Shown here: positions 27,074-34,553 of the stretch, piece after piece
Layout: every line of letters starts with the position of its first letter
Numbering within the stretch: the first letter of the stretch is position 1
Assembly (NCBI GenBank): GCA_038226665.1
Contig: JBBRQI010000001.1
Coordinates: 321,299-385,298, forward strand
DNA length: 64,000 bases
Origin: SZAS-103 sp038226665
GTDB lineage: Bacteria > Pseudomonadota > Gammaproteobacteria > Xanthomonadales > Xanthomonadaceae
Direction of reading: 5' to 3'
Translations under genes and position numbers: made by a program
Notes under the pieces: model-generated
Database searches by the model: none
Seen by the model: the letters and a program-made list of their open reading frames with translations, nothing else
Told to the model about the DNA's origin: nothing

Positions 27074-27102
27074 CAGTAACATCAGGGTCACAAAACTGTT
27101 AT
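27074..27102 (+). promoter_or_regulatory. PHO box (three half-sites) upstream of phoB
   Basis: Three 7-base direct repeats, CAGTAAC (27074), GGGTCAC (27085) and CTGTTAT (27096), start exactly 11 bases apart with A/T-rich 4-base spacers ATCA and AAAA. The span GTCACAAAACTGTTAT matches the E. coli PHO box core GTCATAAAACTGTCAT at 14 of 16 bases. It ends 36 bases before the phoB start, so PhoB autoregulation of phoBR-ppk-ppx is likely. Confidence 0.88.
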
Positions 27103-27137
27103 CTACTTGCGCGGCCTAGCAACCGCCGAGAGACCGC

Positions 27138-27827
27138 GTGAACAAACGCATCCTGATCGTTGACGATGAACCCGCCATCCGCGACATGGTCGCGTTCGCC
27201 CTGCGCAAAGGCGACTTCGAGCCTGTGCATGCGGGCGACGCGCGCGAAGCGCAATCAGCGATCGCCGACCGTGTCCCCGACTTGATCCTGCTCGACTGGA
27301 TGCTGCCCGGAACGAGCGGCATCGAACTCGCGCGCCGCTGGCGCAAGGAAGAGAACACGCGCGACGTGCCGATCATCATGCTCACCGCGCGCGGCGAGGA
27401 AAACGACCGCATCAGCGGCCTGGATTCTGGCGTCGACGATTACGTCGTCAAGCCGTTCTCCGCGCGCGAATTGCTCGCCCGCATCAGGGCAGTCATGCGC
27501 CGCTCGCGCGACGACGACGAGGACGGCAGCGTCACCCTCGGCGGACTGCGCATCGACGGTGCCGCGCACCGCGTCTACGCCGGCGACACGCCGATCCACA
27601 TCGGCCCGACCGAATACCGCCTGCTGCATTTCTTCATGACCCATGCCGAGCGCGTGTATTCGCGCACGCAACTGCTCGACCACGTGTGGGGCGGCAACGT
27701 GTACGTCGAGGAGCGCACCGTGGACGTGCACATCCGCCGCCTGCGCAAGACGCTCGAACCGTACAAGCTGGAGAACCTCGTGCAGACCGTGCGCGGCTCC
27801 GGTTACCGCTTCTCGACCGCGCACTGA
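27138..27827 (+). CDS. phoB: phosphate regulon response regulator PhoB
   Basis: OmpR/PhoB-family regulator activating phosphate-starvation genes. 229 residues: receiver 1-120 with acidic pair DDEP (9-12), phosphoacceptor Asp in LILLDWMLPG (about 53) and Lys in DYVVKPFSARELLAR (about 105); winged helix 130-226 with PTEYRLLHFFMTH and RTVDVHIRRLRKTL. GTG 27138 gives the canonical N-terminus. It is followed 8 bases later by phoR and preceded by a PHO box. Confidence 0.96.
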   Translation: MNKRILIVDDEPAIRDMVAFALRKGDFEPVHAGDAREAQSAIADRVPDLILLDWMLPGTSGIELARRWRKEENTRDVPIIMLTARGEENDRISGLDSGVDDYVVKPFSARELLARIRAVMRRSRDDDEDGSVTLGGLRIDGAAHRVYAGDTPIHIGPTEYRLLHFFMTHAERVYSRTQLLDHVWGGNVYVEERTVDVHIRRLRKTLEPYKLENLVQTVRGSGYRFSTAH

Positions 27828-27835
27828 AGTCGCGC

Positions 27836-29161
27836 ATGCCGTTATTCCCCGGCGAATCCTGGAAGCGCGCGATCGGACAACTGGTTGCGCTGTATATCGT
27901 CGCGTTGCTGCTCGGCTGGGCGATCGGACGCATCTGGCTGCCGCTCGCGCTGGTGTCGATGGGCGTTGTCGCGTGGCATTATTGGCGCTTGTGGCGCTTG
28001 CTGACGCGGCTGACCGGGCGCCGCCGCCTGCCGCCCGCGAGCGGCCGCAGCGTGTGGTCGGAAATGGAGGGCCTGCTGCATCGGCGCCAGGATGACGTAC
28101 GCAACCGCAAACGCCGCCTGCTCGACATGCTGCGCGCCTACCGCGCCGCCGCTGCGGTGCTGCCCGATGCAGTCGTGATCGTCGATCGCAACACGCAGCG
28201 CGTCACCTGGTTCAACGAAGCGGCCCAGCGGCTGCTAGGATTGCGCTATCCACGCGACAACGAAAAGCCAGTTGCCGAACTGCTGCGCCCGCTTCCGGTC
28301 GCGTTGTGGATGGCTGCGGGTCAGAACGCGGAACCGATGATCGACGCGCCCGCACCGCACGATCAAAACATCCGCCTGAACCTGCGCCTGATCCCCTATT
28401 CCGAACAGCAGTGGCTGCTGGTCGCACGCGATATCAGCAAGCTCATGCACCTCGAGCAGGTACGCCGCGATTTCGTCGCCAATGTCTCGCACGAATTGCG
28501 CACGCCGCTGACCGTGATCCACGGCTACCTGGAAATGCTCGATCCATCCGACATGCCCGAGTGGACGCCGATGTTCGACGAGATGCGCAGGCAATCGCAG
28601 CGCATGGCGCAGATCGTCGAGGATTTGCTGACCCTGTCGCGGCTCGAAGCGCAGGAACAGTTGTCCGAGGAACCCGTCGGCATGACCGCGTTGCTGCAGA
28701 CGCTGCGTCGCGAGGGCGAGGCGTTGAGCCAGGGCCGCCACAGGATCACCGTCGAGGACGTCGCCCTCGTCGATCTGATCGGCTCGACCAAGGAATTGCA
28801 CAGCGCGTTCTCGAACCTCGTCAGCAATGCGGTACGCTACACACCGTCGGGCGGCAGCATTCGCATCCGCTTCGCGCGCGATGGTGGCGATGGCGCGGTG
28901 CTGTCGGTGCAGGACACGGGGTATGGCATCCCCGCGCAGCACTTGCCGCGCATCACCGAACGTTTCTATCGCGTGTCCACGAGCCGTTCGCGCGAATCCG
29001 GGGGCACCGGGCTCGGATTGTCGATCGTGAAGCACGTCCTCGCGTTGCACCAGGCACGACTCGAGATCGTCAGCGAAGTCGGCCAAGGCAGCACGTTCTC
29101 GATTCATTTCGGCGCGGCGCGAGTGCAAGCGCGCGGCGCGCATGGCACGGAGGCCGCATGA
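27836..29161 (+). CDS. phoR: phosphate regulon sensor histidine kinase PhoR
   Basis: Membrane histidine kinase partner of PhoB. 441 residues: two N-terminal membrane segments (about 12-50: LVALYIVALLLGWAIG, LPLALVSMGVVAWHYW), a positively charged linker, a PAS domain (about 95-190), DHp with FVANVSHELRTPLTVIHGYLE (phospho-His about 219), and an ATPase domain with NLVSNAVRYTP (N box), DTGYGIP (G1), GTGLGLSIV (G2). There is no large periplasmic sensor, as usual for PhoR. The stop overlaps the ppk start (ATGA). Confidence 0.95.
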   Translation: MPLFPGESWKRAIGQLVALYIVALLLGWAIGRIWLPLALVSMGVVAWHYWRLWRLLTRLTGRRRLPPASGRSVWSEMEGLLHRRQDDVRNRKRRLLDMLRAYRAAAAVLPDAVVIVDRNTQRVTWFNEAAQRLLGLRYPRDNEKPVAELLRPLPVALWMAAGQNAEPMIDAPAPHDQNIRLNLRLIPYSEQQWLLVARDISKLMHLEQVRRDFVANVSHELRTPLTVIHGYLEMLDPSDMPEWTPMFDEMRRQSQRMAQIVEDLLTLSRLEAQEQLSEEPVGMTALLQTLRREGEALSQGRHRITVEDVALVDLIGSTKELHSAFSNLVSNAVRYTPSGGSIRIRFARDGGDGAVLSVQDTGYGIPAQHLPRITERFYRVSTSRSRESGGTGLGLSIVKHVLALHQARLEIVSEVGQGSTFSIHFGAARVQARGAHGTEAA

Positions 29162-31380
29162 ACGACAGCCCGAACGAACCGAAGCAGCGCAAGCAATTCC
29201 CGAAAAAAGCCGGCGCGTCGAAAAAAATTGACGAAGTAGAAGCCGACGCAATTGCAGCAATGGCACCCATGGTCGTGGCATCGACCGCGTCGGAGATCGC
29301 CGCAACGACGCCCGTACATGTCACCGAGGACAGTGCGCACCGCGCCTTGTACCTCAATCGCGAACTCTCGCAGATCGCATTCAACGAGCGCGTGCTTGCG
29401 CAATCGCGCGACCGCTCGGTGCCGTTGCTCGAACGCCTGCGCTACCTGTGCATCTCGTGCACGAACCTCGACGAATTCTTCGAAGTGCGGGTCGCCGCGA
29501 TCACCCACCAGCTTGAGTTCGGCGGCACCACCGGTCCCGACGGGCTCGGCCCGGCGACTGCACTGAAACTGATCCACGAACGCGCTGGCAAGCTCGTGCA
29601 GGCGCAGTACGAACAATGGAACAAGGTGCTGCTGCCCGAACTCGCCGCAGCGGGCATCCGCATTCTCGGCAAAGATGCCTGGACAACGGCGCAGAAGCGC
29701 TGGCTGCGCAAGTATTTCCGCAACGAGATCCTGCCTGTGCTGTCGCCGCTCGGCCTTGACCCCGTGCATCCGTTCCCGCGCATCCTCAACAAGTCGCTCA
29801 ACATCGCGGTCGTGCGCGAGGGCAAGGACGCGTTTGGCCGCGCCGGCCACATGGCGATCGTGCGCGCACCGCGCTCGTTGCCGCGCGTAATCCAGTTGCC
29901 GGCGGAACTCTCCGGCGGCGAACACGACTTCGTGTTGTTGTCGACGATCCTCGCCGCATTCGTCGACGAGATGTTCCCCGGCATGCAGGTCAAGGGCGCG
30001 TACCAGTTCCGCGTGACCCGCAACAGCGAATTGCTGGTCGACGAAGACGAGATGGAAAATCTCGCGCACGCGCTCAAGGGCGAGCTCGCGAGCCGCGGTT
30101 TCCTGCGCGCGACACGGCTGGAAATCAGCAGCGATTGCCCGAACGCGATCGTGAAGATGCTGCTGAAGAATTTCGAGTTGCCCGACAACGTCGTGTACCG
30201 CGTGGACGGCCCGGTCAACCTCAATCGCGCGAGCCAGTTGTACGGTCTGGTCGATCGCCCGGAACTGAAATTTCCGACCTTCCGCCCGCGCAAGCTCGAG
30301 CTCGACGGCGACGAACTCTTCGCCGCCATCCGCAAGAACGACTTGCTGCTCCATCATCCCTACGATTCGTTTGCCGGCGTGATCGACCTGCTCAAGGAAG
30401 CTGCGCTTGATCCGGAGGTGCTTGCGATCAAGCAGACGCTGTACCGCACCGGCCGCGATTCGGTCATGGTCGAACACCTGATTGAAGCATCGCGCAACGG
30501 GAAGGATGTCACTGTCGTTGTCGAACTCAGGGCCCGTTTCGATGAGGAAGCGAACATCCGCCTCGCCGACAAATTGCAGCAGGCTGGCGTGCAGGTCGTG
30601 TACGGCGTCGTCGGTTACAAGACCCACGCGAAAATGCTGCTGATCGTGCGCCGCGAACGCAAACTGCTGCGCCGCTACGTCCATCTTTCCACCGGCAACT
30701 ACCATGCCGGCACCGCGCGTACGTATACCGACATCGGCCTGCTCACCTCCGATGCAGAGATCGGCGAGGACGTGCACCTGCTGTTCCAGCAACTGTCGGG
30801 ACTCGCGCCGACGATCAAGCTCAAGCGCCTGCTGCAATCGCCGTTCACGCTGCACAAGCAGTTGCTGAAGAAGGTCGCGCGCGAGGCGAAACACGCGCGC
30901 GCCGGCAAACCCGCGCGGATCATCGCGAAGATGAATGCGCTCACCGAAGTCGGCGTGATGGAAGCGCTGTACAAGGCATCGCAAGCCGGTGTGAAAATAG
31001 ATCTCATCGTGCGTGGCGCATGCAGCCTGCGCCCCGGCGTCGCCGGTCTTTCGGATAACATCCGCGTGCGCTCGGTGATCGGGCGATTCCTGGAGCATAG
31101 CCGCGTGTACTGGTTCGCGAACGACGACACGCCGGAGATCTGGTGCTCCAGCGCCGACTGGATGGATCGCAACCTGCTGCGTCGCGTCGAAACCTGTTTC
31201 CCGATCGAACGCGCCGACCTCGCCGCGCGCGTTTACGCCGAGGAACTCGACAACTATCTGCGCGACAACACCCAGGCGTGGGAACTCGGTGGCGACGGCA
31301 ACTACATCCAAATCCAGCCGCAGGGCGAAACCGCGTATTCGGCGCAGGGCGCCTTGCTTGCGAAGTTGTGCGCGACGTGA
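29158..31380 (+). CDS. ppk1: polyphosphate kinase 1
   Basis: Makes long-chain polyphosphate from ATP reversibly. 740 residues: an unusual N-terminal extension of about 60 residues (Lys-rich then Ala/Thr-rich), the N domain from RALYLNRELSQIAFNERVL, the head domain, and the phospholipase-D-like catalytic half with YKTHAKMLLIVRRE (autophosphorylated His), HLSTGNYHAGTARTYTDIG and FLEHSRVYWFAND (second His). Overlaps phoR and is followed by ppx, so it is likely under the PHO box. Confidence 0.96.
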   Translation: MNDSPNEPKQRKQFPKKAGASKKIDEVEADAIAAMAPMVVASTASEIAATTPVHVTEDSAHRALYLNRELSQIAFNERVLAQSRDRSVPLLERLRYLCISCTNLDEFFEVRVAAITHQLEFGGTTGPDGLGPATALKLIHERAGKLVQAQYEQWNKVLLPELAAAGIRILGKDAWTTAQKRWLRKYFRNEILPVLSPLGLDPVHPFPRILNKSLNIAVVREGKDAFGRAGHMAIVRAPRSLPRVIQLPAELSGGEHDFVLLSTILAAFVDEMFPGMQVKGAYQFRVTRNSELLVDEDEMENLAHALKGELASRGFLRATRLEISSDCPNAIVKMLLKNFELPDNVVYRVDGPVNLNRASQLYGLVDRPELKFPTFRPRKLELDGDELFAAIRKNDLLLHHPYDSFAGVIDLLKEAALDPEVLAIKQTLYRTGRDSVMVEHLIEASRNGKDVTVVVELRARFDEEANIRLADKLQQAGVQVVYGVVGYKTHAKMLLIVRRERKLLRRYVHLSTGNYHAGTARTYTDIGLLTSDAEIGEDVHLLFQQLSGLAPTIKLKRLLQSPFTLHKQLLKKVAREAKHARAGKPARIIAKMNALTEVGVMEALYKASQAGVKIDLIVRGACSLRPGVAGLSDNIRVRSVIGRFLEHSRVYWFANDDTPEIWCSSADWMDRNLLRRVETCFPIERADLAARVYAEELDNYLRDNTQAWELGGDGNYIQIQPQGETAYSAQGALLAKLCAT

Positions 31381-31409
31381 CGCCAGTGGCGCGCAGGATC
31401 GAAACCGCA

Positions 31410-32921
31410 ATGCCGGCACGCACGGCGATCGGCGACGACGCCCTGCTCGCGGCGCTCGATCTCGGTTCCAACAGTTTCCACATGGTCGTTGCCCGGCATG
31501 TGCTCGGCCAGCTACGCGTGGTCGATCGCCTGCGCGAGACCGTGCGCCTCGCCGAAGGACTCGATGGCGAAGGCGGCCTGCGCGCGGACGTGCAGATGCG
31601 CGCGCTCGATTGCCTGTCGCGCTTCGGCCAGCGCATCCGCACGATCCCGCAGCATTGCGTGCGCGTGGTCGCGACCAACACGGTGCGTCAGTTGCGCGAT
31701 CCGCGCGCCTTCATGCAACCGGCGGAAGCCGCGCTCGGGCATCCGATCGACATCATTTCCGGTCGCGAGGAGGCGCGCCTGGTCTATCTCGGCGTGGCCC
31801 ATGCGAGTCCGCCGAGCGGCAAGCGCCGCCTCGTGATCGACATCGGCGGCGGCTCGACCGAATTCATCATCGGCGAAGGCTACGAACCGCTCGAACGCGA
31901 GAGCCTGCAGATGGGCTGCGTCGCGAGCACGCGGCGTTTCTTCGACACTGGCAAACTCGGCCGCAAGCGCTGGAAGGATGCGCTCACCGAAGTCTCGGCC
32001 GAGTTCCAGCAATTCGTGCGCGCGTATCGCGAACGCGGCTGGACGGATGCGATCGGATCGTCTGGCACGATCAAGTCGGTCAGCGAAATCCTGTCGGCGA
32101 TGAAGCTAACCCGCGGCGCGATCACCGATGACGGACTCGCTGCCCTGTGCGAGCGCTTGCTGGAGTTCGAGCGCATCGAGGACATCGACCTGCCGGGACT
32201 TTCCGAAGACCGCCGACCGGTCATCGCCGGCGGTTTGCTCGTGCTACAGGCGGCGTTCAACGAACTCGGACTCAAGCGCATGCAGTCGAGCAAGTCGGCA
32301 CTGCGCGAAGGCGTGTTGTACGACATGCTCGGCCGCGCGAGCGAGCGCGATCCGCGCGATGCGTCGATCGATGCGATGTCCGAACGCTACGGCGTCGATC
32401 GCGAGCAGGCCGCGCAGGTCGAACGTACCGTGCTGATGCTGTTCGACCAGGTTGCTTCGACGTGGGAACTCGACGGCGATGCGCGCCGCATGCTCGCCTG
32501 GGCTGCACGCGTGCACGAGATCGGACTCGCGATCGCGCACAGCCAGCACCACGTACATGGCGCGTACCTGATCGAACATTCCGACATCGCGGGTTTTTCG
32601 CGACCGGAACAACAGGTGCTTGGCGCACTCGTGCGTTGCCAGCGCCGCGCGGTCGCGATGGCAAGCATCAATGCCTTGCCCGAACGGCTGGAACTGGAAA
32701 CCTTGCGCTGCGCCTTGCTTCTACGGCTTGCGGTACTGTTGCATCGTGGCCACGACCGCGACGTGCTGCCCGCGATCAAGTTCGTCGTGGACGCGAAGGA
32801 GTTGAAACTGCGCCTGCCCGAACACTGGCTCGGCAGCCACCCGCTGACCCGCGCCGACCTCGATAGCGAGCGCGAGGAACTTGCCGAGATCGGTTACACG
32901 CTGGGTATCAGGGCGGGTTGA
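31410..32921 (+). CDS. ppx: exopolyphosphatase Ppx/GppA
   Basis: Processively hydrolyses polyphosphate, or pppGpp in the GppA variant; the neighbouring ppk favours Ppx. 503 residues of the sugar kinase/Hsp70 fold: AALDLGSNSFHMVVAR (phosphate 1 loop), SGREEARLVYLGV, DIGGGSTEFIIGEG (phosphate 2), GSSGTIKSV, and a C-terminal HD-like helical domain with VHEIGLAIAHSQHHVHGAYLIEHS. ATG 31410 is used; an in-frame GTG at 31377 overlaps the ppk stop (GTGA) and would add 11 residues. Confidence 0.95.
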   Translation: MPARTAIGDDALLAALDLGSNSFHMVVARHVLGQLRVVDRLRETVRLAEGLDGEGGLRADVQMRALDCLSRFGQRIRTIPQHCVRVVATNTVRQLRDPRAFMQPAEAALGHPIDIISGREEARLVYLGVAHASPPSGKRRLVIDIGGGSTEFIIGEGYEPLERESLQMGCVASTRRFFDTGKLGRKRWKDALTEVSAEFQQFVRAYRERGWTDAIGSSGTIKSVSEILSAMKLTRGAITDDGLAALCERLLEFERIEDIDLPGLSEDRRPVIAGGLLVLQAAFNELGLKRMQSSKSALREGVLYDMLGRASERDPRDASIDAMSERYGVDREQAAQVERTVLMLFDQVASTWELDGDARRMLAWAARVHEIGLAIAHSQHHVHGAYLIEHSDIAGFSRPEQQVLGALVRCQRRAVAMASINALPERLELETLRCALLLRLAVLLHRGHDRDVLPAIKFVVDAKELKLRLPEHWLGSHPLTRADLDSEREELAEIGYTLGIRAG

Positions 32922-32930
32922 TCTAAGGAT

Positions 32931-33114
32931 GGTCTGAACAAGTCCATCCTGGGCTTCTTCAGACGCTACGAGTCCGGCGCATGCCCGGACTCGTAGCACG
33001 CGAATCAACGACTTGCGCAGTCGTTCGCAGCGGTGCATTCGTGCACCGCAAGAACCTCTGAACTTGTTCAGAGGTTCCCTAAGCCCTTCTCCCCGATCGA
33101 TGGAAGAAGGGCTT
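32931..33114. repeat. five-hairpin array with dispersed repeat, between convergent ppx and M48 genes
   Basis: Starts with the 19-mer shared with 13130. Then: GCTACGAGTCCGG/CCGGACTCGTAGC (13-bp perfect stem, 32965-32997), AACGAC/GTCGTT (33007-33025), GCGGTGCA/TGCACCGC with TTCG loop (33030-33049), AACCTCTGAAC/GTTCAGAGGTT with a 2-base loop (33053-33076) and AAGCCCTTCT/AGAAGGGCTT (33081-33114). The last may end transcription from both sides, though no T-run follows. Confidence 0.88.
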
Positions 33115-33134
33115 CAGCTTCAACACGGATGCAG

Positions 33135-34553
33135 TCAGCGCATACCCATCACATACGGGCGATCGGTGAACTGGTCGACGCTGGCCAGGCCCTTCTGGTC
33201 GAGCCGATCCAGTCGCGCCGACGCGGAAGGATGGGTCTTATAGAGGTTGCTGGTCCGGCCGCCATCGCTGACCGCATCGAGCTTCTGTAGTACCGCGTAC
33301 ATCGCGAGCGGATTGTAGCCGGCGCGTGCCGCGTAGATCAGCGAGGCGCCGTCGGAACGGTATTCCACATCCTTGTCGAACTTCGTCAGGAGCACGCTCG
33401 CGCCCTGCTTCGCGAAATAATTGGCGAACTGTCCGGCGGCACCTGCATGCGCGGTCGCCTTGTCGATCGCGATGCCGGTCACGAGCGATGTCGCCGCCTG
33501 CTTCATGATCACGTAATAGTGGTCGCGTGCCACCACGTGGCTGATCTCGTGGCCCAGCACGGCGGCGACCTCATCATCTGATTGCAGCACTTCGTACAGG
33601 GCGCGGGTGACGATGATGTAGCCGCCCGGCGCGGCGAAGGCATTCATCTCGGGACTGTCCACGACGGCGAAGGTCCAGGGCAGGTCGTCACGCGGCGTCT
33701 GCATCGCGACCCAATGCCCGATCGTATTGACGCGACGCTGCGCCTGCGGATTCTCCCAGATCGGCAAGACGCTCAGCACGCGGCCCGCGATCTGCGGACC
33801 CATCGCGATCTCGTCGTCCACCTTCTCCTGCTCGCTCTTGGGCATCGCGTCCGCCGCCTTGTCGGCAGAAGAGCCAAGGCCGAGATGGCTGCCGAGCATC
33901 CCCAATGCACCGGCCTTGACGGCGTGGGACTGCTGATCCTTCATCTGGGTTTCCTCCGACGACCCGGAGGTGGCCCGGTGCCCTTCGCCAAGCCCGGGTT
34001 CCTTCTTGTAGGCGACGTCGGTCTTCTGCAGGTTCATCCGGCTCGCGTAGGCGCTCGCCGCTCCTGCATCCACGCGGAAGGTCTCCATGCGCGCGACCGC
34101 TGCTCCATTAAACGTCGCGCCGCGCAATTGTTCTTCGTCGAATCCGCGTACACCCGCCGATTCGCTGGGCTTGGGATGCCCGCCGAACATCGAATAGCCG
34201 TCGTTCTTCCCACCACCATCGGCCTTGGCCAGGCGCACTTCGTTGATCTTCACGAAGCCCGTGGAGCCCGGTTGCGCCTTCACGTCGAACCAGAGCCCTT
34301 GCTGGCTTTCCACTTCGATCGGGCTGCCCTTGTTCAACGAGGTCACGGTCGGTGAGGTCGTCGATGCGGCCTGGTGAACGGCGACTTTGTCCTTGTAGAC
34401 GGTCGCCGCAGTCGTGCCTGCTGTTCCTGGCGCGGGTGCGGGTGCGGCTACCGGTGCCGGCGCAGCGGCAGGCGTGTGTTTTTTCGCAGCGATCGCGGTG
34501 CCGGCAAGGGCGACCAGGATCGAGAGGGTCAGGATTCGGAAGTGGGTGCGCAT
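33135..34553 (-). CDS. secreted SH3/M48 metalloprotease
   Basis: A 472-residue exported zinc protease. From ATG 34553: signal peptide ending AGTAIA (about 22), an Ala/Pro linker, a bacterial SH3 domain (about 50-112: AVHQAASTTSPTVTSLNKGS, GLWFDVKAQPGSTGFVKINEV), a long low-complexity middle, and an M48 domain (about 285-470) with NAFAAPGGYIIVTRALY, AAVLGHEISHVVARDH (HExxH) and VEYRSDGASLIYAARAGYNP carrying the third ligand. The start lies inside the 3' end of the CHASE2 gene (25-base overlap), implying coupled translation. Substrate unknown. Confidence 0.86.
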   Translation of the reverse strand: MRTHFRILTLSILVALAGTAIAAKKHTPAAAPAPVAAPAPAPGTAGTTAATVYKDKVAVHQAASTTSPTVTSLNKGSPIEVESQQGLWFDVKAQPGSTGFVKINEVRLAKADGGGKNDGYSMFGGHPKPSESAGVRGFDEEQLRGATFNGAAVARMETFRVDAGAASAYASRMNLQKTDVAYKKEPGLGEGHRATSGSSEETQMKDQQSHAVKAGALGMLGSHLGLGSSADKAADAMPKSEQEKVDDEIAMGPQIAGRVLSVLPIWENPQAQRRVNTIGHWVAMQTPRDDLPWTFAVVDSPEMNAFAAPGGYIIVTRALYEVLQSDDEVAAVLGHEISHVVARDHYYVIMKQAATSLVTGIAIDKATAHAGAAGQFANYFAKQGASVLLTKFDKDVEYRSDGASLIYAARAGYNPLAMYAVLQKLDAVSDGGRTSNLYKTHPSASARLDRLDQKGLASVDQFTDRPYVMGMR

